NCBI GenBank assembly: GCA_963795825.1
Contig: CAWCIW010000005.1
Span: 620,001 to 684,000, forward strand
Source of the DNA: BOG-908 sp963795825
Lineage (GTDB): Bacteria > Pseudomonadota > Alphaproteobacteria > Acetobacterales > Acetobacteraceae
Reading direction: 5' to 3'
Length of the DNA: 64,000 nt
Part shown: one piece after another, positions 45,843-54,979 of the stretch
Layout: the number at the start of each line of letters is the position of its first letter
How positions within the stretch are numbered: the first letter of the stretch is position 1
Notes under the pieces: generated by a model
What the model was told of the DNA's origin: nothing
The model's database searches: none
What the model saw: only the letters and a program-made list of their open reading frames with translations
Made by a program: the position numbers and the translations under genes

Positions 45843-46630
45843 ACTCTTCCGCTGGCTTAGCTTCCACAAGCCGAGCCGAAAGGATCGAAATCTCGTAAAG
45901 CGCAATCAAAGGCACAGCCAATCCGGTCTGCGTGATGATATCCGGCGGCGTCGAGAATAGCGGCCACGATGAAGCAGCCGACATAGGCGTAACGCCGGTA
46001 TTTTCGTAAGCCGCGCGAGGAGACCAGTCCCACTTTCGCGCATAACGTCAGCAGCACAGGCAACTGGAATGCGATGCCGAATGCCATGATCAGCTTCATG
46101 ACGAGCGAGAGATATTCGCTGACTTTCGCCTGCAGCTCGATCTGCAGCACGTCCTTGCCGCCTGGCGTCTCGAAACTGAGGAAGAATTTCCAGGCGAACG
46201 GAAACACGAAATAATACGCGAGTGCAGCGCCGAGCAGGAACAACACCGGCGTGGCGATCAGGAACGGTGCGAAAGCGCGGCGCTCGCTGCGATACAGGCC
46301 GGGCGCCACGAACAGCCAGATCTGGCTGGCGATCACCGGAAAGGCGATGAAGGTGGCGCCGAAAAAGCCCACTTTCAGGTAGGTGAAGAACGCCTCGTAG
46401 AGCGCCGTGTAGATCAGATGCGGCTGCTCGCCCTTGGCTTCCATGATGTGCGCCAGCGGCTGCGCCAGGAACAGATAGATGTTGCCGGAGAAATGGTAGC
46501 AGACGAAGAAAGCCAGCACGAACGCCACCGCGGACCACAGCAGGCGGCGGCGCAGTTCCACCAGATGTTCCAGCAGCGGCATCGGCTTGTCGTGTATCGG
46601 GTCTTCCGGGGCTTGCACGGCGTCGGACAT
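45841..46630 (-). CDS. tatC: Sec-independent translocase subunit TatC (one frameshift)
   Basis: About 262 residues with six membrane helices. It has the conserved N-terminal MPLLEHLVELRRRLLW and FFGATFIAFPVIASQIWLF. TatC recognises twin-arginine signal peptides and docks TatA/TatB. The frame breaks near 45952 (one extra base), after which the correct frame gives TPPDIITQTGLAVPLIALYE, ending at TAA 45841-45843. It lies three bases downstream of tatB. Confidence 0.94.
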
Positions 46631-46633
46631 GGC

Positions 46634-47151
46634 TCAGGCCTGGCCGGCGGGGTCGGCCATGCTTGCGGCAGGCAAAGCCGGCATAGTCGACGCGGGCGGA
46701 ATGAACGCCGGCGGGGCAGGCTGGGAAGCGGCGGGCGGGATGAACGCGGGTGCGGCGTGATCGGCCGAGTGATCCGGCATCGCGATCGTGGTGTCCGGGT
46801 AGGCCGGCACGACATGCGTCTGGTCGAGCGGCGTCATCACCGGCTTCACCGGGTGGTCCTTGAACGGGTCGGCAAAGGCCGAGCGCATCGTGTTGTCCGG
46901 GTCGATCGCGCGCTGCACCAGCGTCTTGGGGTTCAGCGCTGCGCAGTTCGTCGAACGAGGATTTCATGTCGCCCGAGATCGGCCTCGCGTATCATCTCGT
47001 CGACATGGCCCTGGAACTCGCCGGCCATGCGGCGGAGCTTCTTTATCGTGTCGCTGATGGCCCGGATGGCGACGGGCATGTCTTTCGGGCCGATGGCAAT
47101 CAGCGCCACCACACCGATCAGGGCGATCTCGGACCAGGCAAAGTCGAACAT
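46634..47151 (-). CDS. tatB: Sec-independent translocase subunit TatB (two frameshifts)
   Basis: About 172 residues across two breaks. MFDFAWSEIALIGVVALIAI is the membrane helix and GPKDMP the hinge, followed by an amphipathic helix; SSFDELRSALNPKTLVQRA continues it. A Pro/Ala-rich tail ends just before tatC. TatB binds signal peptides with TatC. The frame breaks near 46972 and 46937. No tatA gene is present upstream or anywhere in the window, although tatA usually lies just before tatB in this operon. Confidence 0.9.
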
Positions 47152-47209
47152 GGATGGGTCTTACTCTGGGGTGGGGCGGTGGGGAAGGTGGCGCCGCGCC
47201 GGATTGAAG

Positions 47210-47229
47210 GTAAGGCGGATTCGCCTTAC
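47210..47229. promoter_or_regulatory. Palindrome upstream of vapB
   Basis: GTAAGGCG (47210-47217), GATT, CGCCTTAC (47222-47229) is a perfect 8-bp inverted repeat nine bases before the vapB ATG. VapB antitoxins commonly bind such repeats with their toxin to autorepress, so it is a plausible operator. Confidence 0.6.
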
Positions 47230-47238
47230 TTTTAGGTC

Positions 47239-47490
47239 ATGGCAAAACCGCTGCGTATCACCAGCAAGGGTCAGCTCACGCTGCGGCGGGAGACACTCGA
47301 TCATCTGGGTGTCCGGCCGGGCCAGCAGGTGTCCGTCGAGCTGCGGCCGGACGGCGTGGTGGAGCGGCCGCCCGCGCCGTCCGGCAAGATCTCGGACGCG
47401 TTCGGCTGCCTGCCACGCCCGGACCGGCCAGCGCTGACCATCGAGGAGATGAACGAGGTGATTGCGGCGGCCTGGGCCGGGAAGCGTTGA
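47239..47490 (+). CDS. vapB: AbrB/SpoVT-fold antitoxin
   Basis: An 83-residue protein. Residues 1-45 (PLRITSKGQLTLRRETLDHL, VRPGQQVSVEL) form a swapped-hairpin AbrB DNA-binding domain; the C-terminal helix (TIEEMNEVIAAAWAG) would wrap the toxin. It is translated with the PIN toxin through a TTGA overlap at 47487-47490. The pair runs opposite to the surrounding scp/tat operon. Confidence 0.9.
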   Translation: MAKPLRITSKGQLTLRRETLDHLGVRPGQQVSVELRPDGVVERPPAPSGKISDAFGCLPRPDRPALTIEEMNEVIAAAWAGKR

Positions 47491-47885
47491 GGATCACGGC
47501 CGACCCGAACCTGCTGGTGCGCGCAACGACCGACGACGACCTCGGCCAGGCTATCCTGGCGCGCGCGTTGCTCGGCTCGGCCGAACGGGTCGCTATACCG
47601 GTCGCGGTCCTCTGCGAGTTCGCCTGGGTTCTCGGCGGCGGCTATCGCTACACGAAGGCCCAGATCGGTAGCGCCATCCAGAGCTACATCGACGCCAGAT
47701 CGGTGACCACAGACCGGGCGGCCGTCGAAGCCGGCCTGCGACTGCTCGCCGCGGGCGGTGATTTCGCCGATGGCGCGGTGGCCCAGCAGGGTCGGGCGGC
47801 AGGTGGCGCCATGTTCGCGTCGTTCGACCGAACCGCGCTCAGACTATTGAGCGCGCTCGGCCATCCGGTTCACCAGCCGGTCTAG
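47487..47885 (+). CDS. vapC: PIN-domain toxin
   Basis: A 132-residue PIN endoribonuclease. Asp6 (ITADPNLLVR), Glu44 (LCEFAWVL), Asp95 (GDFADG) and Asp114 (ASFDRTA) are the expected Mg2+-binding acidic residues, so it looks active. It begins with TTG inside the antitoxin stop. Its own stop overlaps the convergent scpB stop (CTAG at 47882-47885), so the insertion is very tight. Family targets are tRNA or rRNA loops; the target here is unknown. Confidence 0.9.
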   Translation: MRITADPNLLVRATTDDDLGQAILARALLGSAERVAIPVAVLCEFAWVLGGGYRYTKAQIGSAIQSYIDARSVTTDRAAVEAGLRLLAAGGDFADGAVAQQGRAAGGAMFASFDRTALRLLSALGHPVHQPV

Positions 47886-48440
47886 CCTCCGGCATCCGGC
47901 GCCTCGTCCGCCACTAGCACGCCACCCTCCAGCACCAGCTCCCCGCGCTTCGGCAACTCCGCCAGGTCACGCAACCCGAACTGCGCCAGGAACGCCGGCG
48001 TCGTCGCCCACAAAGTCGGCCGGCCCGGCACCTCGCGGTGCCCTGCCGGCCGCACCAGCGACGCCTCGAGCAGCGCATCCAGCGTGGCCTGGCTCAGCGC
48101 GGCGCCACGTATCTCCTCGATCTGCGCGCGCGTGACCGGCTGGTGCCAGGCGATGATCGCCAGCGTCTCCATCGCCACACGCGGCAGGCGGCGTGGCCGC
48201 GAGATCGTGCGGGTGAGCCGCGGCGGCCAGATCCGGCGCAGTGCGGAACTGCCAGCCCAGCCCGATCTCCGCCAGCTCCACCCCGCGCCCGGCATAGCGC
48301 GCCTGCACCGCCCGCAGCGTCGCATCCGCATCCACGTCCTCCGGCAACAGCGCCGCCAGCACGCGCGCGGGCACAGGATCGGGGCTGGCGAACACCAGCG
48401 CCTCGGCCAGCCGCAGATGATCCTCGGACGGCGCGCTCAT
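47882..48440 (-). CDS. scpB: Segregation and condensation protein B (one frameshift)
   Basis: About 186 residues with two winged-helix domains. LRLAEALVFASPDPV and METLAIIAWHQPVTRAQIEEIRG are the typical ScpB stretches. It dimerises and binds ScpA-SMC to organise chromosomes. The frame breaks near 48222, where one extra base divides TAPDLAA from RLTRTISRPRR. The ATG overlaps the scpA stop (48437-48440). Confidence 0.9.
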
Positions 48441-49208
48441 CCGCCCGAACCCTCCCGCAAAGGCCGGTCAGGCGCCGGCCCGGCCAGCAGGATCGGCGCG
48501 AACGGCGCATCCTGCCGCAGCCGCAACCCGCCGCTGCGTGCCATCTCGAGCGACGCCAGCAACGTCCCCGCGATGGCCGCGCGGCGCTGCTGGCCGGAGA
48601 GCGCGGCGGGCAGGAACAGCTCCAGCGTGGTCCAGGCCGGCATCGAACCCAGGGTCAGCGGCCAGACGGCCGAGCGCATCCTGCATCGTCCAGAAACTGA
48701 GCTGCTTCGGCTGGTAGCTGACCCGTGCGGCACCGCGACGCATGGCCGCCACGTAGCCCTGCAGCAAAGCGGGCAGGTCGGCCACCAGGCGGGAGCGGTC
48801 GGTGGCCGTGAGGTCCTCCGCGGCGCCCCTGCGGAACACGTCAATGCCCAGCACCGGCCGCGCGCCCAACCAAGCGGCGCCGGCGCGCATCGCGGCCAGT
48901 TCGGCCAGCCGCGCGGCCAGCAGCTCGGCCGATTGGGCGCCCTCCTCGGCCGCCGGATCGTCCTGCGGCAGCAGCAGCCGCGATTTCAGCCAGGCAAGCC
49001 ACGCCGCCATAACCAGCCAGTCCGCCGCCAGCTCCAGCCGCACGCGCACGGCCCCCTCGATCACGGCGAGGTATTGCTCGACCAGCGCCAGGATGGAGAT
49101 ACGCGCCAGATCCACCTTCTGCGCCCGCGCCAGGTCCAGCAGCAGGTCGAGCGGGCCCTCGAAACCGTCCAGCCGCAAAGCGAGTGCGGCGGGCGATGTG
49201 TCAGACAT
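48437..49208 (-). CDS. scpA: Segregation and condensation protein A (one frameshift)
   Basis: About 257 residues. The kleisin N-terminus reads LDGFEGPLDLLLDLARAQKV and LVMAAWLAWLKSRLLLP; the C-terminal winged helix includes LELFLPAALSGQ and LLASLEMARSG. It bridges SMC heads. The frame breaks near 48659. It overlaps the upstream M50 protease gene by eight bases and scpB by four, forming a compact operon. Confidence 0.9.
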
Positions 49209-49917
49209 CGGTGTCCGGGCTCGGCGGCACGTGCGCGATGATCAACAGCCGCTGGTACACCCACGTCACGGCCGGTACCAGCGTGTCGCCGAGCGGGTTG
49301 AACGCGATGCCGTTGGCGCGCAGCAGCGCGGGGCCGGCGGTGAGGAAGATCAGCACGAAGGCGATGCCAAGCCGCTCCAGACGCGCCCATTGGCGCGCGA
49401 TCGGCTGTGGCAGCACGCCCACGGCGATGCGCCCGCCATCGAGCGGCGGGATCGGCACCAGGTTGAACATGCCGAGCACCAGGTTCAGCACGATGAAGGT
49501 GCCGATCGCCTGCAGCCAGGCCGGCGAGAGACCAGGGATGCGCAAGGCGAACGCCGCCAGCAGCGCCAGGGTGAAATTCATCACCGGCCCGGCGATGGCC
49601 ACGAGCGCCATCTGCTGGCGCGGGTAGCGGAAGCGCTCGGCGTCCACCGGCACCGGCTTGGCCCAGCCGAACATGAACAGCACGTGGCCCACGGTGACGA
49701 GCTGGCTGATCAGCAGGAAGCCGGGCAGCAGGATGGTACCCACGCGGTCCACGTGCACCAGCGGGTTGAGCGACAGGCGGCCGAGGCGGCGCGCTGTGGT
49801 GTCGCCCATGGCCCAGGCGGCGTAGCCGTGCGCGAGCTCGTGCAGGATGATCGCCACCATGACGAGGGCGGCGGTGATCAGGACCTGCTGGATCAGAGCG
49901 AAGGTATGGTGACTCAA
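49201..49917 (-). CDS. Site-2 protease family membrane metalloprotease (M50)
   Basis: A 238-residue rhomboid-like-size M50 protease with five or six hydrophobic segments. HELAHG in helix 1 is the HExxH zinc site, and NLVPIPPLDGGR supplies the distal Asp ligand. Such short S2P relatives often lie near scpA. The start is uncertain: TTG 49917 keeps the first helix whole but borders a repeat, leaving no visible ribosome site. Substrate unknown. Confidence 0.85.
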   Translation of the reverse strand: MSHHTFALIQQVLITAALVMVAIILHELAHGYAAWAMGDTTARRLGRLSLNPLVHVDRVGTILLPGFLLISQLVTVGHVLFMFGWAKPVPVDAERFRYPRQQMALVAIAGPVMNFTLALLAAFALRIPGLSPAWLQAIGTFIVLNLVLGMFNLVPIPPLDGGRIAVGVLPQPIARQWARLERLGIAFVLIFLTAGPALLRANGIAFNPLGDTLVPAVTWVYQRLLIIAHVPPSPDTDV

Positions 49918-49918
49918 A

Positions 49919-50075
49919 GGAAGGAAGGCCTTCTTTTTCGAGAAAAAGAAGCAAAAAGCTTTTGACTCCCGCCCCGGCCAACGCCCGGCCCCTCCGGATA
50001 AAACCGACTGCCGCAAATGCGGGGGAGCAAAAGTTTTTTGGTCCTTTTTTTCAAAAAAGGACTGCTTGCTTCCTT
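49919..50075. repeat. Dispersed hairpin element, copy 17 (two arms, mixed)
   Basis: The left arm is CTTC/GAAG with a CGAG loop and G-type box; the right arm is GTCC/GGAC with a TTTCAAA loop and A-type box. The loop-box pairing holds in each arm though the arms differ. The core right edge has GCCGCAAATGCGG, as in copy 16. It lies between nagZ and the M50 protease in an operon. Confidence 0.9.
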
Positions 50076-50077
50076 GC

Positions 50078-51007
50078 TCAAGCTACCACCCGCCGCGCCT
50101 TTTCCGCCATCTCCCGCGCCGCCCTGAGCCGACCAAGACAAACGTCGTCGGCCGCCGGCACCGCCTCCAGAACATCGCGCGTATCCGACAGCACGCCGGA
50201 ACAATGCAAAGCCACGTCGCACCCCGCCGCCAGCGCCGCGGCCGCGCGGGCGCCCGGCGACCCGGTCAGCGCCTCCATGGCCAGGTCGTCGGTCACCAGC
50301 ACGCCCTCGAAGCCGATGGCGTCCGGCGCGCGTATGATGCGGCTGATGATCGTGGCGGATTGCGTGGCGGGGTGGACCATGTCGGCTTGCATGTAGCGGA
50401 TATGGGCCGTCATCAGCCAGGGCAGCATGCGGTTGCGCCGGAACGGTATCAGGTCGGCCGGCGCGATGTCGGCCAGGACAGGCAGCTCCTTGTGGCTGTC
50501 GGCGCGCGCCCGGCCATGGCCTGGCGCGTGCTTGCCCACCGGCTGGATGCCCGCCGCGAGCAGGCCGGCGGCAAACGCCGCGCCGCGTTCGGCCACCAGC
50601 TCCGGATCGTCGGAAAAGGCGCGGTCGCCGATCACGTCGTGGCCGTCCGGCGAGGCCACGTCCAGCACCGGGGCGGCGACCACGTCGAAGCCGGCGCGCG
50701 CGCAATCCTGTCCGATCAGCAGGCCGGTGCGCCAGGCGTCGTCGGTTGTGCGCAGGGTGCGGGCCGGCGGGTGCGCGCGCCAGTGCGGCGGGCGCAGGCG
50801 GGCCACACGGCCGCCTTCCTGGTCCACCATCAGCACGCCGTGCTCCGGCAGCGCGGCGCGCAGTTCGGCGGTCAGGGCGGCGAGCTGTTCGGGGTCGATC
50901 ACGTTGCGCGCAAACAGGATGGCGCCGAGCGGCTGGAAACGGCGGAGCAGCGCGGCCTCGTCGCCTGTCAGGCGCGGTCCGCTTATGCCGATTATCGCCG
51001 GGCGCAT
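50078..51007 (-). CDS. nagZ: Beta-N-acetylhexosaminidase (peptidoglycan recycling)
   Basis: A 309-residue GH3 enzyme that removes N-acetylglucosamine from anhydromuropeptides in the cytoplasm. KHAPGHGRARADSH is the family signature with the His/Asp pair, and VTDDLAMEA gives the nucleophile Asp. ATG 51007 is chosen; the longer frame is antisense to the VOC gene. It is in conserved position between the SPOR-domain gene and scpA. Confidence 0.94.
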   Translation of the reverse strand: MRPAIIGISGPRLTGDEAALLRRFQPLGAILFARNVIDPEQLAALTAELRAALPEHGVLMVDQEGGRVARLRPPHWRAHPPARTLRTTDDAWRTGLLIGQDCARAGFDVVAAPVLDVASPDGHDVIGDRAFSDDPELVAERGAAFAAGLLAAGIQPVGKHAPGHGRARADSHKELPVLADIAPADLIPFRRNRMLPWLMTAHIRYMQADMVHPATQSATIISRIIRAPDAIGFEGVLVTDDLAMEALTGSPGARAAAALAAGCDVALHCSGVLSDTRDVLEAVPAADDVCLGRLRAAREMAEKARRVVA

Positions 51008-51109
51008 CGGGCGGGTGCCAGATTTGGTTTGTGGCGGGGAAGGCAAATGCTGTTTTGATACGCTGGCGGATACGCCGAGGGCGCCGCGCGAAACGATAGA
51101 GGAGCGGCG

Positions 51110-51472
51110 ATGACGGTCACCGGCATAGGCGGCGTGTTCTTTCGGGCGACGGACCCGAAGGCGCTGGATGCGTGGTATCGCACCCATTTCGGGGTGATGC
51201 CGGAGGGCTACACGCCGTGGCGGCAGATGGAAGGCCCCACGATGATCGTGCCGTTCGCCCGGGATACCGACTATTTCCCGCCCGACAGGCAGTGGATGCT
51301 GAACCTGCGTGTCAGCGACCTCGATGCATTGCTGCACCGGCTGCGGGAGGCCGGCATAACGGTGAAGACCGATCCGGCCTGGGATTCGCCGGAAGCCGGC
51401 CGTTTCGCGCGTGTCCACGATCCGGAAGGCAACCCGGTCGAATTGTGGGAGCCGCCGGCCGACGACGACTGA
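51110..51472 (+). CDS. VOC/glyoxalase-fold protein
   Basis: A 120-residue protein of the vicinal-oxygen-chelate superfamily: GIGGVFFRATDPKALDAWY at the start, then RVSDLDALLHRLREAGI and RVHDPEGNPVELWEP at the end, the last Glu being a usual metal ligand. GAGGAG lies five bases upstream of ATG 51110. It is encoded on the opposite strand between nagZ and the SPOR gene, interrupting an otherwise one-directional operon. Substrate unknown. Confidence 0.85.
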   Translation: MTVTGIGGVFFRATDPKALDAWYRTHFGVMPEGYTPWRQMEGPTMIVPFARDTDYFPPDRQWMLNLRVSDLDALLHRLREAGITVKTDPAWDSPEAGRFARVHDPEGNPVELWEPPADDD

Positions 51473-51540
51473 TATGCGCGGCGTCATATGCGGCAGGGGC
51501 GCGCACCCGGCTTCGGGCGACACAACGACGGTCGTGCGGC

Positions 51541-52296
51541 TCAGAACGCCGCGATCGAACAGTCGCCGCCCTTGGCGCGGACCTTGCCGCAGAACCCGGC
51601 CGCCGCGGCGATGTTGGCGAAGCCGGGTATGCGCAGGCGATAGACGACGCGGCCGGCCACGGTGGCGCGCTCGATCTCCGGCTTGCGGCCGTCGAACAGC
51701 GCGCCGTTCTTTTCGGACAGCCTGGTCCAATCCTGCTCGGCGGCGGACTGTGTCTCGAACGCCGCGAGCTGCACGGCGGTGCCGCGCGGCAGGTCGGCGG
51801 CCGGTAGGGCCGCCATCGCGGCGGCGTGCTGCACCGGCGCGGCCACGATCGGCGGCGGGGCGGTGATGGCAAGCGGGGCTGCGGCATGCAAAGCGGGCGC
51901 GGCGGCCGGGGCAGCGGCAGGTATCGCCGCCGCCGCCGTCTCAACCGGTTTCGGCGCTACGTGCACCCTGGCGTGCAGCGCGTGCAACGCGGGCTTTTCG
52001 GGCTCCGGCGCCAGGCGCTCGGCCCCCGTGCTGGCCTCCTCGGCGCCGGCCACCTTCATGCCGCCCGGATCGACCGGCTTGACCCGCACCGGCCCGGTCT
52101 GCGCCAGGATCACCGGAATGCCGTGATGCGCATGGTGCGACAGGCTGAACACCCCGATCCCCAGCGCCAGCAGGCCGCCGACGCCGGCCGCCACGATCGC
52201 CATGCGTCGCATGTCCGGATCGAGGCCGCCGGTGGGCGCTTCCGGCCGATACGACGGGCGGGCGAAGTTCTGGGTGATCTGCGGCACGTCCGACAT
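51541..52296 (-). CDS. SPOR-domain membrane protein
   Basis: A 251-residue single-pass protein. A cytoplasmic N-terminus (about 1-30) is followed by one membrane helix (MAIVAAGVGGLLALGIGVFS), a long Ala/Pro-rich periplasmic linker and a C-terminal SPOR domain (GTAVQLAAFETQSAAEQDW to FCGKVRAKGGDCSI). SPOR domains bind denuded peptidoglycan at division sites. It starts 11 bases after the argS stop, its usual neighbour in alphaproteobacteria. Confidence 0.88.
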   Translation of the reverse strand: MSDVPQITQNFARPSYRPEAPTGGLDPDMRRMAIVAAGVGGLLALGIGVFSLSHHAHHGIPVILAQTGPVRVKPVDPGGMKVAGAEEASTGAERLAPEPEKPALHALHARVHVAPKPVETAAAAIPAAAPAAAPALHAAAPLAITAPPPIVAAPVQHAAAMAALPAADLPRGTAVQLAAFETQSAAEQDWTRLSEKNGALFDGRKPEIERATVAGRVVYRLRIPGFANIAAAAGFCGKVRAKGGDCSIAAF

Positions 52297-52307
52297 CGGC
52301 AATCTCC

Positions 52308-54101
52308 CTAGCTGTCCCGCAGCTCCTCCGCGGGAACGACGCCCAGCACGGCAAGCCCCGACCTTATTACGATTGCAACCGCAAATACCATTGCAAGCCG
52401 CGCCAACGTTTCGGCCGGATGGTCCTCGCGCAGAAAACGCATCGTGGCGTCGGTTTTCACCTGCTGCCACAGTGTACTAAAGTCTGCCGCTAACTCATAG
52501 AGAAAAAACGCGATCCGGTGCGGTTCGTGCGCCAGAGCCGCCGCCTCCACCGTGCGCGGCCATTGCGCGAGCCGACGCAACATGGCCGCCTCGGCGGGTG
52601 CCGTCAGCGTCGCCAGGTCCACGCCCGCCAGCGCCGCCGGCGTGGTCGCCGCCTCGCCGAACATCACCGCCGCCTGGCGCTGCACGGACCGGCAGCGCGC
52701 ATGGGCGTATTGCACGTAATAGACCGGGTTCTCGCGCGTGTTGGAGACAGCCAGATCGAGGTCGAACTCCATCTGCGCGTCCGGCTTGCGCGTCAGCATG
52801 GTGAAACGCACCACGTCGCGGCCGACCTCGTCGATCAGCTCGCGCAAGGTGACGAAACTGCCGGCGCGCTTGCTCATCTTCACCGCGACGCCGCCGCGCA
52901 CCACGTGCACGATCTGGCAGAGCAGGATGTCGAGCGCGTCCGCCCCCTCGGACAGCGCGCGCACCGCGGCCTTCATCCGGCTCACATAGCCGCCATGGTC
53001 GGCGCCCCACACATCGATCATCAGTTGCGCGCCGCGCGCGGCCTTGTCGGCATGGTTGGCGATGTCGTTGGCGAAATATGTGTTGGTGGCGTCGGATTTC
53101 TTCAGCGGCCGGTCCACGTCGTCGCCGAACTGGGTGGCGCGGAACAGGGTCTGCGGCCGCGGCTCCCAGTCGTCCGGGGTCTTGCCCTTAGGCGGCTCGA
53201 GCACGCCCTCGTAGATCAGCCCGCGCGCGCGCAACGTGTCGATCGCGCGCTCCGCCGCGCCGCCGTCCAGCAGCGCGCGCTCCGAGGTGAACACGTCATG
53301 CACCACGCCGAGGGCGGCCAGGTCAGCGCGTATCGACACCATCATCATCGCGATCGCGGTGTCGCGCACTGTATCGAGCCACAGCGCCTCGGGTGCCGGC
53401 GTGGCCTCCGGGCCGGCCAGGGCCGCGCCATGCGTGGCGGCGAGCTGCGCGCCGACGGGCACCAGGTAATCGCCGCGATATTGCAGGCCGCCCGGCACCA
53501 GGGCCGCGTATTCGTCTTCGGTCAGCGTGGTGCCGAGCGCCTGCAGATAGCGCCAGTAGGCGGCCCAGGCCAGCGCCACCACCTGCGCGCCGGCATCGTT
53601 GACGTAATACTCCTTGGTGACCGCGAAACCGGCCTTTGCCAGCAGGTTGGCCAGCGCGTCGCCCACCACGGCGCCGCGGCAATGGCCGATATGCATCGGG
53701 CCGGTCGGGTTGGCGGACACATACTCCACGTTCACCCGCACCCCCTGCCCGGCCGCGCTCGCGCCATAGGCCTCGCCGGCGGCCAGGATCACCGGCACCT
53801 GCGCCTGGAATGCCGTGGCACCGAGCCGCAGGTTGATGAAGCCGGGTCCGGCCGGCGCGGCGGCCGCGATATCGGGATGGGTGGCTAGGTCGGCGGCCAG
53901 TATGCCGGCGAGCTCGGCCGGGCGGCGGCCGGCGGGCTTGGCGCAGATCATCGCGGCGTTGGTCGCCATGTCGCCATGCGCGGCGTCACGGGTTGGGGTC
54001 ACTTCCACGCGGGCGGCGATCTCGGCGGGCAGGCCGGGGATGGCGCGTTGCAGGGCGTCCAGAACGTGGGCGCGCATGTCGGCGTAGAGGTTCTGGCTCA
54101 C
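52308..54101 (-). CDS. argS: Arginyl-tRNA synthetase
   Basis: A 597-residue class I synthetase with GTG start 54101. The N-terminal Add1 domain is followed by NPTGPMHIGHCRG (HIGH motif) and VKMSKRAGSF (KMSKS equivalent); a C-terminal anticodon-binding helical domain begins near NPVYYVQYAHAR. The frame is unbroken, in contrast to serS at the other end of the same operon. It is the first gene of the argS-to-serS run; a repeat lies upstream. Confidence 0.96.
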   Translation of the reverse strand: MSQNLYADMRAHVLDALQRAIPGLPAEIAARVEVTPTRDAAHGDMATNAAMICAKPAGRRPAELAGILAADLATHPDIAAAAPAGPGFINLRLGATAFQAQVPVILAAGEAYGASAAGQGVRVNVEYVSANPTGPMHIGHCRGAVVGDALANLLAKAGFAVTKEYYVNDAGAQVVALAWAAYWRYLQALGTTLTEDEYAALVPGGLQYRGDYLVPVGAQLAATHGAALAGPEATPAPEALWLDTVRDTAIAMMMVSIRADLAALGVVHDVFTSERALLDGGAAERAIDTLRARGLIYEGVLEPPKGKTPDDWEPRPQTLFRATQFGDDVDRPLKKSDATNTYFANDIANHADKAARGAQLMIDVWGADHGGYVSRMKAAVRALSEGADALDILLCQIVHVVRGGVAVKMSKRAGSFVTLRELIDEVGRDVVRFTMLTRKPDAQMEFDLDLAVSNTRENPVYYVQYAHARCRSVQRQAAVMFGEAATTPAALAGVDLATLTAPAEAAMLRRLAQWPRTVEAAALAHEPHRIAFFLYELAADFSTLWQQVKTDATMRFLREDHPAETLARLAMVFAVAIVIRSGLAVLGVVPAEELRDS

Positions 54102-54141
54102 GGTCGGGTCCTAGGGATGGAGGCGGCTTCTAGCTTGGGTG

Positions 54142-54320
54142 AGGCAAGGCAAGCAGTCCTTTTTTGAAAAAAAGGACCAAAAAACTTTTGCGTTCCCCGC
54201 TGCACGGGCGCCCGCACCAAGGCGCAGATACCGGTCTGGCAGACAGAAGCGAGCCGTCGGGCAGGCGTCGGAGCAAAAGTTTTTTGCTTCTTTTCTTCAA
54301 AAAAGAAGGCCTTCCTTGCT
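54142..54320. repeat. Dispersed hairpin element, copy 18 (two arms)
   Basis: The left arm is GTCC/GGAC and the right arm CTTC/GAAG (TTTTCTTCAAAAAA, one drifted base), both with A-type boxes. The core holds GGTCTGGCAGAC and GGCAGGCGTCGGAG. It lies in the divergent region between argS and a VOC gene. Confidence 0.9.
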
Positions 54321-54393
54321 TTGCCCTTACGCCCCGCTAAGACGGCGCCCGGCGACGCAAACCCAGACGGCCGCCCAACACAGGAGATGTCCC

Positions 54394-54768
54394 ATGTTCT
54401 CGCACATCATGATCGGCACCAACGATCTCGACCGCGCAAAAGCGTTCTACGACAAGCTACTCGGCACCATCGACGTGAAGCCCGCCAAGATCGATGGCAA
54501 CCGCATGTTCTACATGGCGCCGACCGGCATTCTCTCGATCACCAAGCCGATCAACGGCGAACCCGCCAGCAACGCCAACGGCATGACGATCGGCTTCGCC
54601 ACCTCCTCACCCGAGCAAACCGACGCCTGGCACAAGGCCGGCCTGGCCGCTGGCGGCACCGATTGCGAAGATCCGCCGGGCGTGCGCGAAGGCGGGATGG
54701 GCAAGCTGTATCTCGCCTATCTGCGCGATCCGGACGGCCACAAGCTTTGCGCGCTGCATCGCATGTGA
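54394..54768 (+). CDS. VOC family protein (glyoxalase-like)
   Basis: A 124-residue protein: FSHIMIGTNDLDRAKAFYDK at the N-terminus and YLRDPDGHKLCALHRM at the end, the common VOC pattern. GGAG lies nine bases before ATG 54394; an overlapping ATG at 54387 is in the wrong frame. The position usually holding a metal-ligand Glu near the C-terminus is not obvious (KLCALH), so metal binding is uncertain. Confidence 0.85.
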   Translation: MFSHIMIGTNDLDRAKAFYDKLLGTIDVKPAKIDGNRMFYMAPTGILSITKPINGEPASNANGMTIGFATSSPEQTDAWHKAGLAAGGTDCEDPPGVREGGMGKLYLAYLRDPDGHKLCALHRM

Positions 54769-54979
54769 GGCGCAACGGTGGGTGGCGCTCAGCCGCCCAT
54801 CGGCCCGCGCCCGCCACGGCGCCGGGCAGTGCCGCCAAGCGCGTATCCGTCCAGGCACGCAAGCCTGCCGTCAGCCACAACGCGACGCCGCATACCAGGC
54901 CAGCGCGCGCGCCGGATCGTTGGCGCATTGGTCGCCAACGCACCGGCCGTTGCGGCTTATGCCATATGGCGGATTGCGC

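Noticed and set aside
54871..54979. Extended C-terminus of SSB as written in its first frame
   Set aside because: The conserved acidic tip DDEIPF is present in the neighbouring frame, so the extension is a product of the frameshift.
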